DNA of 64,000 nucleotides. Source: Paracoccus xiamenensis. GTDB taxonomy: Bacteria; Pseudomonadota; Alphaproteobacteria; Rhodobacterales; Rhodobacteraceae. Within the stretch, counting starts at the first letter, position 1. Every line of letters starts with the position of its first letter. The notes beneath the pieces were generated by a model that saw nothing but the letters and a program-made list of their open reading frames with translations, did no database searches and was not told the DNA's origin. A program made the position numbers and the translations under genes. Positions 38,612-47,383 of the stretch are shown in pieces. The DNA is taken from NCBI RefSeq assembly GCF_011308835.1, contig NZ_JAAOHY010000003.1, forward strand, positions 248,001-312,000, written 5' to 3'.

Positions 38612-39436
38612 ATGTCGCGCTTTCGTTCGCTGGAATTCATCCTTGGCGCCGGGATCACGCTGGTAATCTGCGGCCTCGTGCTGGCCTCTGGCTGGCTGTT
38701 TCCCGATGTCGGCAAGATCGACCTGATGGCGCGGCTGCTGCCGCCCTTCCAACAGGCCGGCCATCCCTTCGGCACCGATCCGCTCGGGCGCGACGTGCTT
38801 GCCCGCGCCGTGGCGGGGGGCAAGATCTCGCTGACGGTGGGCTTGGTTTCGGTCGCGGGTTCGGTGGTGCTGGGCGTCATCATGGGGCTGGTCGCGGGCT
38901 ATTACCGCGGCATCTGGGACGTGATCCTGATGCGCTTTGCCGATGTGCAACTGGCGCTGCCCTTCATCCTGCTGGCCATCACCGTGATCGCGGTCATCGG
39001 CGGCAGCCTGACCAATACCATCATCCTGCTTATCGTGTCGCAATGGGTGCAATATGCGCGTCTCGTGCGTGCGCAGGTGCTGGCGCTGCGCGAACGCGAA
39101 TTCGTGCTGGCGGCGCAGGCCATCGGGGTGAAGAACCGCAATATCCTGTTTCAGCACCTTCTGCCCAACCTGCTGGGCCCGGTGATCGTGCTGATGACGC
39201 TGAACGTCGCAAACAACATCCTGCTGGAAAGCAGCCTGACCTTTCTGGGCCTCGGCGTCGATCCGACCATCCCCAGTTGGGGCGGCATGCTGGCCGAGGG
39301 CCGCACCTATCTGCAATCGGCCTGGTGGGTCAGCGTCTTTCCCGGCCTTGCCATCCTGTTCACGGTGCTGGGGCTGAACCTGCTGGGCGACTGGCTGCGC
39401 GACCAGCTTGACCCGACCGGAAGGACCGAAAGATGA
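38612..39436 (+). CDS. ABC transporter permease (DppC-like)
   Basis: This 274-aa protein has the DppC hallmarks: HPFGTDPLGRDVLARAVAGG after the first helix, five further membrane segments, the EAA loop VLAAQAIGVKNRNILFQHLL and the end PGLAILFTVLGLNLLGDWLRD. ATG 38612 follows the previous stop by 4 bp with a GGAG site. Its stop overlaps the M14 peptidase start (ATGA), tying the peptidase to the importer. Confidence 0.93.
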   Translation: MSRFRSLEFILGAGITLVICGLVLASGWLFPDVGKIDLMARLLPPFQQAGHPFGTDPLGRDVLARAVAGGKISLTVGLVSVAGSVVLGVIMGLVAGYYRGIWDVILMRFADVQLALPFILLAITVIAVIGGSLTNTIILLIVSQWVQYARLVRAQVLALREREFVLAAQAIGVKNRNILFQHLLPNLLGPVIVLMTLNVANNILLESSLTFLGLGVDPTIPSWGGMLAEGRTYLQSAWWVSVFPGLAILFTVLGLNLLGDWLRDQLDPTGRTER

Positions 39437-41151
39437 TCCTGCACCAAGCCAACCCGCCGCGCACGCTGGACGCGCTTGTCGCCCGCTTTTCGGACGCGCC
39501 CGCCGGCACGCGGGTCGAGGCATGGACGTTCGACGACCGCGCCGCCCGCCGCCGCACCGAAGGCGCGCTTGCCACGCGCGGCATCACCGCCCGCATCCGG
39601 TCGGCCTACAAACCCGTGGTGAGTTTCTTTCTGGAAGAAGCCCGCCCCGGCTTCACCGCCGCCCGCATCGCCTATCCGGTCCATCCGGCAGCGATCCCGA
39701 ACCGCTTCCTGCTGGAAAGCTATCCACTGGCGGCGCTGCTGGCCCCGGCGGCGGTCAGCTTCACCGCCGGCACCTGCACCGACCTCTATGACATCACCCT
39801 GACCTATCCCGAAGGCACCGAAACACACCGCGTTTTCGCCCCCAACCGCGAACATCCCGATCTGGAAGGCGCGCCCATGCTGTCGCCCTGCGGCTGGCTG
39901 ATCGCGGGCGACCAGTCGGCCCCGATGCCGACCGATTATGAGGCGCTGTTTCACGGCGCGATGGAGGCCGTCGCCGCCCATGATTGGGGCCAGGAACCCT
40001 ATTTCGAAGAACTGAACCTCGCCGTCACCATCCCCGCAGATGATGAAGCCCTGAACCATGATGACGAAGCGCTGAGCCTGCGCGAGGCGCTGCACGAGGA
40101 TCTGTATTTCTCGCTGCTGGAATATTTCGGCCAGCTTTCCGGCCGCCCGGTCGGCGACCGGCACCTGCAACCGGGCCAGATCGTGCCGGAAATCACCCAA
40201 GGCCCGCCCGGCCTGACCGTCAGCCTGAGGCCCTTGGCGACCGGCGACCGCATGGGTGCGCATCAGGTGCTGGACAATACCACCGCGCCGCCCGCCGCTG
40301 CGCAGATCCGCGACGAATTGGCGGCGCTCGGCGGCACGCGCTTCACCGCGCCGACCCGCGCCGGGCGCGAGGTCGAGGCGCGCCATATCAGCGGGGACGG
40401 CGCGCCGGTGATGATTTCGGCCGGGCAGCACCCGAACGAAACCAGCGCCATTGTCGGCGCCCTGCGCGCAGGCCGCGTGCTGAAGGAACGGGGCGCGTCC
40501 TTCACCCTGTCGCCGCTGGAAAACCCGGATGGCTATGCGCTGCATGGCCGGCTGGTTGCGGATAATCCGCGCCACATGCACCACGCCGCCCGCTACACCG
40601 CCTTTGGCGACGATTTGGAATACCGGCAGGCGCCCTCGGCACTCTATGAAAACGCCATCCGCCAGCAGGCCGAAACGCTCAGCCGCGCGCAGCTGCATAT
40701 CAACCTGCACGGCTATCCGGCGCATGAATGGACGCGCCCGCTGTCGGGTTATGTCCCGCGCGGCTTTGCCATGTGGACGCTGCCCAAGGGCTTTTTCCTG
40801 GTCATGCGCCATCACGAAGGCTGGGCCGATATCGCCCGCGCCCTGACCGAGGCAGTGACCGCCGATCTGGCCCGCAATACCGAGTTGATGGAAATGAATG
40901 CCCGCCAGATCGCCCTTTACGCGACCCATGCCGGCGAGACGGGTTTCGAGATGGTCAACGGCTTCCCCTGCTATATCGGCCCCGATCCGCGCCACCGCGT
41001 GCCGCTGACGCTGATCACCGAATACCCGGATGAAACCATCTATGGCCCCGCCTTCATCCGCGCGCATGAGGCGCAGATGCAGACCGTGCTGGCCGCGCAG
41101 GCGGCATGGCAGGGGCTGGCCGCGTCAGCGCCGTCGGCGCTGTTGGTCTGA
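39433..41151 (+). CDS. cytoplasmic M14-family zinc peptidase
   Basis: This 572-aa protein has the zinc site of M14 carboxypeptidases: H333-x2-E336 in GQHPNETSA and His426 in HINLHGYP, with ENPDGYAL between them and a likely catalytic Glu530 in LITEYPDE. About 310 residues of unrecognised sequence precede the peptidase domain. There is no signal peptide, so it should act inside the cell on what the coupled importer brings in. M14 enzymes remove C-terminal residues or cleave gamma-glutamyl or amide bonds; the substrate is not known. Confidence 0.85.
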   Translation: MILHQANPPRTLDALVARFSDAPAGTRVEAWTFDDRAARRRTEGALATRGITARIRSAYKPVVSFFLEEARPGFTAARIAYPVHPAAIPNRFLLESYPLAALLAPAAVSFTAGTCTDLYDITLTYPEGTETHRVFAPNREHPDLEGAPMLSPCGWLIAGDQSAPMPTDYEALFHGAMEAVAAHDWGQEPYFEELNLAVTIPADDEALNHDDEALSLREALHEDLYFSLLEYFGQLSGRPVGDRHLQPGQIVPEITQGPPGLTVSLRPLATGDRMGAHQVLDNTTAPPAAAQIRDELAALGGTRFTAPTRAGREVEARHISGDGAPVMISAGQHPNETSAIVGALRAGRVLKERGASFTLSPLENPDGYALHGRLVADNPRHMHHAARYTAFGDDLEYRQAPSALYENAIRQQAETLSRAQLHINLHGYPAHEWTRPLSGYVPRGFAMWTLPKGFFLVMRHHEGWADIARALTEAVTADLARNTELMEMNARQIALYATHAGETGFEMVNGFPCYIGPDPRHRVPLTLITEYPDETIYGPAFIRAHEAQMQTVLAAQAAWQGLAASAPSALLV

Positions 41152-41155
41152 GGGG

Positions 41156-41815
41156 TCAGCCATGCACCCCTTCCGCCCGCGTCAGCGCCGCCAGCACCGC
41201 ACGTTCCGATTGCAGCAGATACTGCTCCAGCCGGCGGGCGGCTTCTTCGGATTCGCCGCGTTTGACCATGGCGACCAGTTCAAGGTTCTGCGGGATATAG
41301 GGGGCGTGCATCATCTCTGGCTCATCCAGCAGGCCGAAGGCCAGCCGCAGCTCGGTCGCGAGCTTTTCAAAGAAGGCGTTCAGGCGCGGGCTGTCGGCCA
41401 GATCGACGATGGCGGCGTGAAACTCCATATTGGCGTTGCCTACGCCCACCCAGTCGCGCCCGGTGGCCAGTTCCTGCGCCCGCGCGACCGCAGCCGCCAT
41501 CCGCGCCACTGCCGGATGCTGCGGAAAGGCGCTGCGCAGGGCCTGCACCTCGATCATGCGACGAACGCGGTAGATGTCGATCACCGCCGCCATGCTGGGC
41601 ACCGTAACGGACACGCCGCGATTGGCCTCGTACGTTACCAGCCCCTCATTCGTCAGCGACCGGAAGGCTTCGCGCAGGGTATTGCGCGACACGCCCAGCC
41701 GTTCGGCCATGCCGGCCTCGGACAGGCGTTGACCGGGGCGCAGCGCGCCCTGCGCGATCAGGTCGCGAATATCCGAAGCGACGCGTTCGGCAAGCGAGAC
41801 TGGGGGTGGCGGCAT
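41156..41815 (-). CDS. GntR-family regulator, FadR/FCD type
   Basis: This 219-aa protein has an N-terminal winged helix-turn-helix (SLAERVASDIRDLIAQGALRPGQRLSE, LGVSRNTLREAFRSLTNEGLV) and an all-helical FCD domain with the usual metal-ligand pattern (Asp/His in IDIYRVRRMIE and FHAAIVDLADS). ATG 41815 has an AGGAAG site; the longer frame to 41875 lacks one. Its position, between the importer operon and pxpA and reading towards the former, suggests it controls both. Confidence 0.9.
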   Translation of the reverse strand: MPPPPVSLAERVASDIRDLIAQGALRPGQRLSEAGMAERLGVSRNTLREAFRSLTNEGLVTYEANRGVSVTVPSMAAVIDIYRVRRMIEVQALRSAFPQHPAVARMAAAVARAQELATGRDWVGVGNANMEFHAAIVDLADSPRLNAFFEKLATELRLAFGLLDEPEMMHAPYIPQNLELVAMVKRGESEEAARRLEQYLLQSERAVLAALTRAEGVHG

Positions 41816-41895
41816 GGGTTCGGGCTTCCTGAAGTGACCTGCCATCCTGTGACACAATCGGCCGCCCGAGGCCACAGCCGCGAAAGGAAAGCGCC

Positions 41896-42651
41896 ATGGA
41901 CCTGAACAGCGACATGGGCGAAAGCTTCGGCGCCTGGGCGATGGGCGACGATGCGGTGATGCTGGACATCGTGAGTTCGGCCAATATCGCCTGCGGCTTT
42001 CATGCCGGCGATCCTGCGGGGATGCTGGACACGCTGCGCGCTGCGGCCGCCCGCGGCGTGGCCGTGGGCGCCCATGTCGGCTACCGCGATCTCGCCGGCT
42101 TCGGTCGCCGTCCGATGGACGTGCCGCCGCGCGAGCTGACCGCCGATGTGATCTATCAGATCGGCGCGCTTGACGGGCTGGCGCGGGCGGCGGGGACGCG
42201 GGTCACTTACGTCAAACCCCACGGGGCGCTGTATAACACCATCGCGCAGGGCGGCGCGCAGGCCGATGCCGTCATCGCCGCCATTCGCGCCTATGATGCC
42301 ACCCTGCCGCTGCTGGCGCTGGCGGGTTCGCCGCTGGTCGCCCATGCCCGCGCCGCCGGGCTGACCGTGGTGGCCGAGGCCTTCGCCGACCGCGGATATC
42401 AGCCCGACGGCCAACTGGTCTCGCGCCGCGATCCGGGCGCGGTGCTGCACGACCCCGACCTGATCGCCGCGCGGATGCTGCGCCTCGCCCGCGATGGCGT
42501 GATCGAGGCGCAGGACGGCAGCCTTGTTCCCATCGAGGCGCAATCGATCTGCGTTCACGGCGACAACCCCGGCGCGGTCGCCATCGCACGCCGCCTGCGC
42601 GCGGTCTTCGACGCGGAAGGGGTCGCGCTGACCCCCTTCGCGAAGGGCTGA
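41896..42651 (+). CDS. pxpA: 5-oxoprolinase subunit A (LamB/YcsF family)
   Basis: This 251-aa protein begins [12 protein letters not shown], the family hallmark, with [26 protein letters not shown] and [10 protein letters not shown] further on. PxpA with PxpB and PxpC forms an ATP-dependent 5-oxoprolinase that opens pyroglutamate to glutamate. A GAAAGGAAAG site precedes the ATG. The putative operator at 41847-41857 lies in the gap to gntR. Confidence 0.93.
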   Translation: MDLNSDMGESFGAWAMGDDAVMLDIVSSANIACGFHAGDPAGMLDTLRAAAARGVAVGAHVGYRDLAGFGRRPMDVPPRELTADVIYQIGALDGLARAAGTRVTYVKPHGALYNTIAQGGAQADAVIAAIRAYDATLPLLALAGSPLVAHARAAGLTVVAEAFADRGYQPDGQLVSRRDPGAVLHDPDLIAARMLRLARDGVIEAQDGSLVPIEAQSICVHGDNPGAVAIARRLRAVFDAEGVALTPFAKG

Positions 42652-42653
42652 AC

Positions 42654-44225
42654 ATGCGCTTCCTGCCCGCCGGTGAAAACGCGCTTCTGGTGCAGCTTGG
42701 CAGCCTTGACGAGGTGCTGTCGCTACATGCCAGTCTGCGCGCGAAGCCGGTGCCGGGCATGGCCGAGATGATTCCGGCGGCCGAGACCCTGCTGATCGGC
42801 TTTGATCCCTATCGGATCAGCGCGGCGGAACTGGCGGCGGAAATTGCCCCGCGCGATCTGTCCCATCGCGATGCCGGCACGGGCCGTGAGGTCGAGATCC
42901 CGGTCGATTACGACGGCCAGGACCTGGACGAGGTCGCCGCCCTGACCGACCTCAGCCGCGCCGAGGTGATCGCGCGGCATACCGGCACGCCCTGGTTGGC
43001 GGCATTCAACGGTTTCGCACCCGGCTTCTGCTATCTGACCGGCGGCGACCCGGCCCTTGACGTGCCGCGACGCGCCACGCCGAGGACAGAGATCCCGGCC
43101 GGGTCTGTGGCGCTGGCGGGCACTTTCAGCGGCGTCTATCCGCAATCCAGCCCCGGCGGCTGGCAGATCATCGGCACCGCGCCGGTCCCGATGTGGGATC
43201 TGAACCGCGACCCACCCGCATTGCTGGCACCCGGCGACCGGGTCCGCTTCGTCGATCAGGCCAAGGCAGGCAGGCTGCGGTCGCAGCCGGCCCGACCCTC
43301 AACACCCGAACTCACGCCACCGGCGGCACGCTGGGACATCCTCGCCGCACCCTTTCCGGCGCTGTTGCAGGATGCCGGGCGGGTGGGGCTTGCCGATCAG
43401 GGCATCGCGGCATCGGGCTCGGTCGATCAGGGTGCGCTCCGGGCGCTGAACAGGCTTCTGGGCAACTCCCCCGGCACGGCCGCGCTGGAGGTTCTGGGCG
43501 GCGGTCTGCGCCTGCGCGCGACCGCGCCCTGCACGGTGGCTGCGACCGGGGCGCCACGACAGATGCAGGTGAACGGCGCGCCCTTCGCCTCTCATCGGGT
43601 GATCGCGCTTGATGCGGGCGATGAACTCGCCCTTGGCCCGGCAGACAGCGGCACCTACGGCTATCTTGGCGTCCGCGGCGGTTTTACGGTCGAGCCGGTG
43701 CTGGGCAGTGCTGCCACCGACACGCTGGCCCAGATCGGCCCCAAGGTCTTGCGCGCCGGTGATTGGCTGGGGCTGGCGGGTGCCCGCGCCGAAGCCGTGC
43801 AGCCGCCACTGGCCCAGCCTGCGCTGCCCCGCCCCGGCGATCTGGTGGAAATCGAGGTGACCATGGGACCGCGCGCCGACTGGTTTACGCCACAGGTGCA
43901 GGCGCAGTTTCTGGCGCAGGACTGGCTGGTCACCCCGCAATCCAGCCGCGTCGGCAAGCGGCTGGAGGGCCAGCCCCTGCAACGCGATGCCCGCGAATTG
44001 CCAAGCGAGGCCACACCCGCCGGTGCCATCCAGATCCCCCATTCCGGCCAGCCCGTGCTGTTTCTGGCCGATCATCCGCTGACCGGCGGCTATCCGGTGA
44101 TGGCCGTGGTCGCCGCCCACCATCTTGATCTGGCGGCGCAGGTGCCGCCCGGTGCGCGCATCCGCTTTCGCGCCCGCGCACCCTTCGCCCCGATCATCCC
44201 GAACCCAAGCAGAGGCCGGACATGA
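42654..44225 (+). CDS. fused 5-oxoprolinase subunits B and C (PxpB-PxpC)
   Basis: This 523-aa protein joins two families that are usually separate. Residues 1 to about 210 are PxpB/KipI (AHS1; FNGFAPGFCYL, PRTEIPAGSVALAGTFSGVYP). About 220 to 515 are PxpC/KipA (AHS2; LLQDAGRVGLADQGIAASGS, SSRVGKRLEG, ADHPLTGGYPV). AHS1 and AHS2 together also make the carboxyltransferase part of urea carboxylase. It starts 2 bp after pxpA and overlaps the next gene. Confidence 0.9.
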   Translation: MRFLPAGENALLVQLGSLDEVLSLHASLRAKPVPGMAEMIPAAETLLIGFDPYRISAAELAAEIAPRDLSHRDAGTGREVEIPVDYDGQDLDEVAALTDLSRAEVIARHTGTPWLAAFNGFAPGFCYLTGGDPALDVPRRATPRTEIPAGSVALAGTFSGVYPQSSPGGWQIIGTAPVPMWDLNRDPPALLAPGDRVRFVDQAKAGRLRSQPARPSTPELTPPAARWDILAAPFPALLQDAGRVGLADQGIAASGSVDQGALRALNRLLGNSPGTAALEVLGGGLRLRATAPCTVAATGAPRQMQVNGAPFASHRVIALDAGDELALGPADSGTYGYLGVRGGFTVEPVLGSAATDTLAQIGPKVLRAGDWLGLAGARAEAVQPPLAQPALPRPGDLVEIEVTMGPRADWFTPQVQAQFLAQDWLVTPQSSRVGKRLEGQPLQRDARELPSEATPAGAIQIPHSGQPVLFLADHPLTGGYPVMAVVAAHHLDLAAQVPPGARIRFRARAPFAPIIPNPSRGRT

Positions 44226-45967
44226 AAAAGATCCTCATCGCCAATCGTGGCGAAATCGCCCTGCGCATCCTGCGCGCCTGCCGCGATGCCGGCCTTTCGT
44301 CGGTTGCCGTCTATGCCGATGCCGATGCGGACGCCTGCTGGTTGCGTCTGGCAGATCAGGCCTTCGCGCTGCCCGGCAAGACCCCGGCCGAGACCTATCT
44401 GAACATCCCGGCCCTGCTGGAGATCGCCCGCCGGGCGGGCGCGGATGCGGTCCATCCAGGCTACGGCTTCCTGTCCGAAAGCGCCAAATTCGCGCAGGCC
44501 GTTCAGGATGCCGGGCTGATCTGGATCGGCCCGGACCCGGCGGCGATCTCGGCCCTTGGCGACAAGATCGCCGCCCGCGCCATCGCCCGCGAGGTCGGCG
44601 CGCCTCTGGTTCCCGGCAGCGACGGGCCGGTGGCAGATGCCGCCGAAATCCGCGCCTTTGTCGCCGAGCACGGGCTTCCGGTCGCCATCAAGGCCTCGGC
44701 CGGGGGCGGCGGGCGCGGCATGCGCGTGGTCCGCGACGAAGCCGAAATTGACGAATTGTTTGCCGCCGCCGCCAGCGAGGCGCAGACCGCCTTTGGCAAC
44801 GGTGCCTGCTATGTCGAACGCTTCCTTGACCGCCCCCGCCATATCGAGGCGCAGGTGCTGGCCGATCGGCACGGCAATGTCGCCGTCGTGGGCCTGCGCG
44901 ACTGTTCCCTGCAACGCCGCAACCAGAAGCTGGTCGAGGAAGCCCCCGCCCCCTTCCTGCCCGAAGGCACCGCCGACCGGATCGAAACCGCCGCCCGCGA
45001 CATCTGTCGCAAGGCCGCCTATACCGGCGCGGGCACGGTGGAATTTCTGCTGGGCGCCGACGGCATGCTGAGCTTTCTGGAGGTGAATACCCGCCTTCAG
45101 GTCGAACACCCCGTCACCGAGGAAACCACCGGCATCGACCTTGTGATCGAACAGATCCGCATCGCCCGGGGCGGGGCCTTGCGCATCGACGCCATGCCCA
45201 CCCCCACCGGCCACAGCATCGAATTCCGCATCAATGCCGAAGATCCGGGCCGCGGCTTCTTGCCGACGCCGGGCCGGATCACCCGCTTTGCCCCGCCGTC
45301 CGGCCCCGGCATCCGGTTGGACAGCGGCGTCGAGACCGGCAGCGTGGTCGCGGGGGCCTTCGATTCCCTGATGGCCAAGCTGATCGTGACCGGCCCCACG
45401 CGGGAAATCGCGATTGCCCGCGCCCGTCGCGCATTGTCAGAGTTCCGCATTGAAGGCGTCGCCTCGGTCCTGCCCTTTGCCCGTGCGGTACTGGACGCCC
45501 CGGATTTCGACGGCAGCGCCCCCTTCGCCGTTCATACCCGCTGGATCGAGACCGATTTCGCCGACGATCTGGACGCCGCCCTGCGCGTGCCCGAAGCCGA
45601 AGATACAGTGCTGCGCCTGCCCGTTGAGATCGCCGGGGAGCGCCACGATATCGGGCTGTCTGCGCAGGCTCTGGCCCGCCTTGGCACAGCGCTTGGCCAC
45701 GTCGCCCCCGCCGCGCCCCCGCCTTCGGAAAAGCCTGCTGAAAAAGCAGCCGACGGGACGCTGACCGCGCCGATTTCCGGCACGCTTACCCGTTGGCTTG
45801 TCAAGGACGGCGCCACGGTCAAGGCCGAACAGCCCATCGCCGTCATGGAAGCGATGAAAATGGAAATGACACTGCACAGCGATCGTGCCGGAAAGATTCG
45901 TCTGAAAGCTGCCGCAGGGGATAACATATCCGAAGGAGACCATCTCGCGCATGTAGAGGTTGAATGA
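44222..45967 (+). CDS. biotin carboxylase with C-terminal biotin-carrier domain
   Basis: This 581-aa protein has a full biotin carboxylase region (KKILIANRGEIALRI, AVHPGYGFLSES, KASAGGGGRGMR, EVNTRLQVEHPVTE) over about 450 residues and a C-terminal biotinyl domain with EAMKMEM, biotin-accepting Lys546. It is shaped like the alpha subunit of acyl-CoA carboxylases but has no carboxyltransferase beta partner here; the coupled PxpB-PxpC protein is the only candidate. Its ATG overlaps that gene's stop. Confidence 0.9.
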   Translation: MKKILIANRGEIALRILRACRDAGLSSVAVYADADADACWLRLADQAFALPGKTPAETYLNIPALLEIARRAGADAVHPGYGFLSESAKFAQAVQDAGLIWIGPDPAAISALGDKIAARAIAREVGAPLVPGSDGPVADAAEIRAFVAEHGLPVAIKASAGGGGRGMRVVRDEAEIDELFAAAASEAQTAFGNGACYVERFLDRPRHIEAQVLADRHGNVAVVGLRDCSLQRRNQKLVEEAPAPFLPEGTADRIETAARDICRKAAYTGAGTVEFLLGADGMLSFLEVNTRLQVEHPVTEETTGIDLVIEQIRIARGGALRIDAMPTPTGHSIEFRINAEDPGRGFLPTPGRITRFAPPSGPGIRLDSGVETGSVVAGAFDSLMAKLIVTGPTREIAIARARRALSEFRIEGVASVLPFARAVLDAPDFDGSAPFAVHTRWIETDFADDLDAALRVPEAEDTVLRLPVEIAGERHDIGLSAQALARLGTALGHVAPAAPPPSEKPAEKAADGTLTAPISGTLTRWLVKDGATVKAEQPIAVMEAMKMEMTLHSDRAGKIRLKAAAGDNISEGDHLAHVEVE

Positions 45968-46186
45968 GGATGACAGCCGGCTTCAGCCTGCCCCACTGCG
46001 CGATGATGTTCGCGGTTTAACCGGCCCGGTTGCTGGCGCGGGCAGCTCAAGGGCAGTTGAATACAGTTGCGGACGCGTTAGCCGCGCCGCTCGAATATTG
46101 CATCTAACGTACTTGCCGCTACAATCCGTAGCAGCAACTCTTGAATGGCGGATACCGACACAGCAACCTTTTTGGGGGGCAGATAG

Positions 46187-47383
46187 ATGCGCAGAATCTT
46201 CCGGACATTGGCCTTTGCGATAGTGGCTCCGGGCATTCCGTACAGTCTGTCAGCAACCGAAATGCTTGCGCAGGAAACGCCTCCGCCTGTCGTTGTCACG
46301 CATCAGGTCGAAGTCGCGCCGATTGAAGCGCCCGACAGCTTTACCGCGAATGTGGAAGCAATCGAAAGCGTCGAAATACAGGCGCGGATCGAGGGTTTCA
46401 TCGATGAAGTCACCTTCACCGCGGGCCAGATCGTTGAAAATGGCGACCAGCTTTTCCTGATCGAGCCCGAGCGCTATGAAGCCGAGGTTGCATCCGCGCA
46501 AGCCAGCCTTGCCCAGGCCGAGGCGCAGCGTGTGCGCGCCGAAAGCGAGGCCAGGCGACAACAGGAACTGGTGAACAGAAATGCCGCGGCAGCGGTGAAT
46601 CTGGAACAGGCACAGGCCGATTTTCAGGTCACCGAAGCGAATGTGCAGGCGGCACAGGCCGGCGTCGAACTGGCCCGAATCAATCAAGGCTATACGACAA
46701 TCACCAGCCCGATCACCGGAAAGATCGGGCAGGCATTGATTACCAGGGGTAATTTCGTCGGGCCATCGGCCGGATCACTGGCGCAGGTCGTGCAGCTCGA
46801 TCCCATTCGGGTCGTGTTTTCGATACCGGAGCAGCTTTTGCTGGACATGCAGCAAAGCGGGGTCGCTGAAACCGGCGCTGAAAGCGTCAATTTCAGCCTG
46901 ATGCTGGCGAATGGCAGCCCATATCCTTTGACCGGAACGCTGGAATATATCGACAATCAGGTTGACCCCGCCACAGGCAGCGTTCCGGTGCGCATCGTAT
47001 ACGAAAACCCGGATGCGCTTTTGCTGCCGGGCCAGTTCGTCACCATTCTCATCGCGGAAAAAGACCCCGAAAGCCTGCCGATCGTTCCGCAGCCCGCCGT
47101 GCTTCAGGACCGCGAAGGCCGCTATGTCTTTCTGGTCAACGACGATGACACCGTCTCTCAGCGGCGTATCTCTACTGGTCCGGGCGTCAGAAACGGCTGG
47201 GCTGTCACCGAGGGTCTTCAAGGCGGGGAAATGCTGGTTGTCGAGGGCGTGCAACGCTTGCAGGATGGCATGACAGTCGCCGTCAGCGCCCCCGCACCGA
47301 CAGACAGTGACGCCGCGACCGACCCGGCAACCGATACGCCGAGCGCGGAAGAGGATGCCGAGCCCGCCGGTGACGCGCCATGA
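46187..47383 (+). CDS. RND efflux periplasmic adaptor (MFP)
   Basis: This 398-aa protein has an N-terminal signal (about residues 1-28), lipoyl halves ([20 protein letters not shown] and [21 protein letters not shown]), an alpha-hairpin rich in Ala/Gln/Glu, a beta-barrel and an acidic Asp/Thr/Ala tail. It links an inner-membrane RND pump to an outer-membrane channel. The tail is not typical of AcrA. Its stop overlaps the pump start. A 219-bp gap precedes it, containing its promoter. Confidence 0.93.
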   Translation: MRRIFRTLAFAIVAPGIPYSLSATEMLAQETPPPVVVTHQVEVAPIEAPDSFTANVEAIESVEIQARIEGFIDEVTFTAGQIVENGDQLFLIEPERYEAEVASAQASLAQAEAQRVRAESEARRQQELVNRNAAAAVNLEQAQADFQVTEANVQAAQAGVELARINQGYTTITSPITGKIGQALITRGNFVGPSAGSLAQVVQLDPIRVVFSIPEQLLLDMQQSGVAETGAESVNFSLMLANGSPYPLTGTLEYIDNQVDPATGSVPVRIVYENPDALLLPGQFVTILIAEKDPESLPIVPQPAVLQDREGRYVFLVNDDDTVSQRRISTGPGVRNGWAVTEGLQGGEMLVVEGVQRLQDGMTVAVSAPAPTDSDAATDPATDTPSAEEDAEPAGDAP

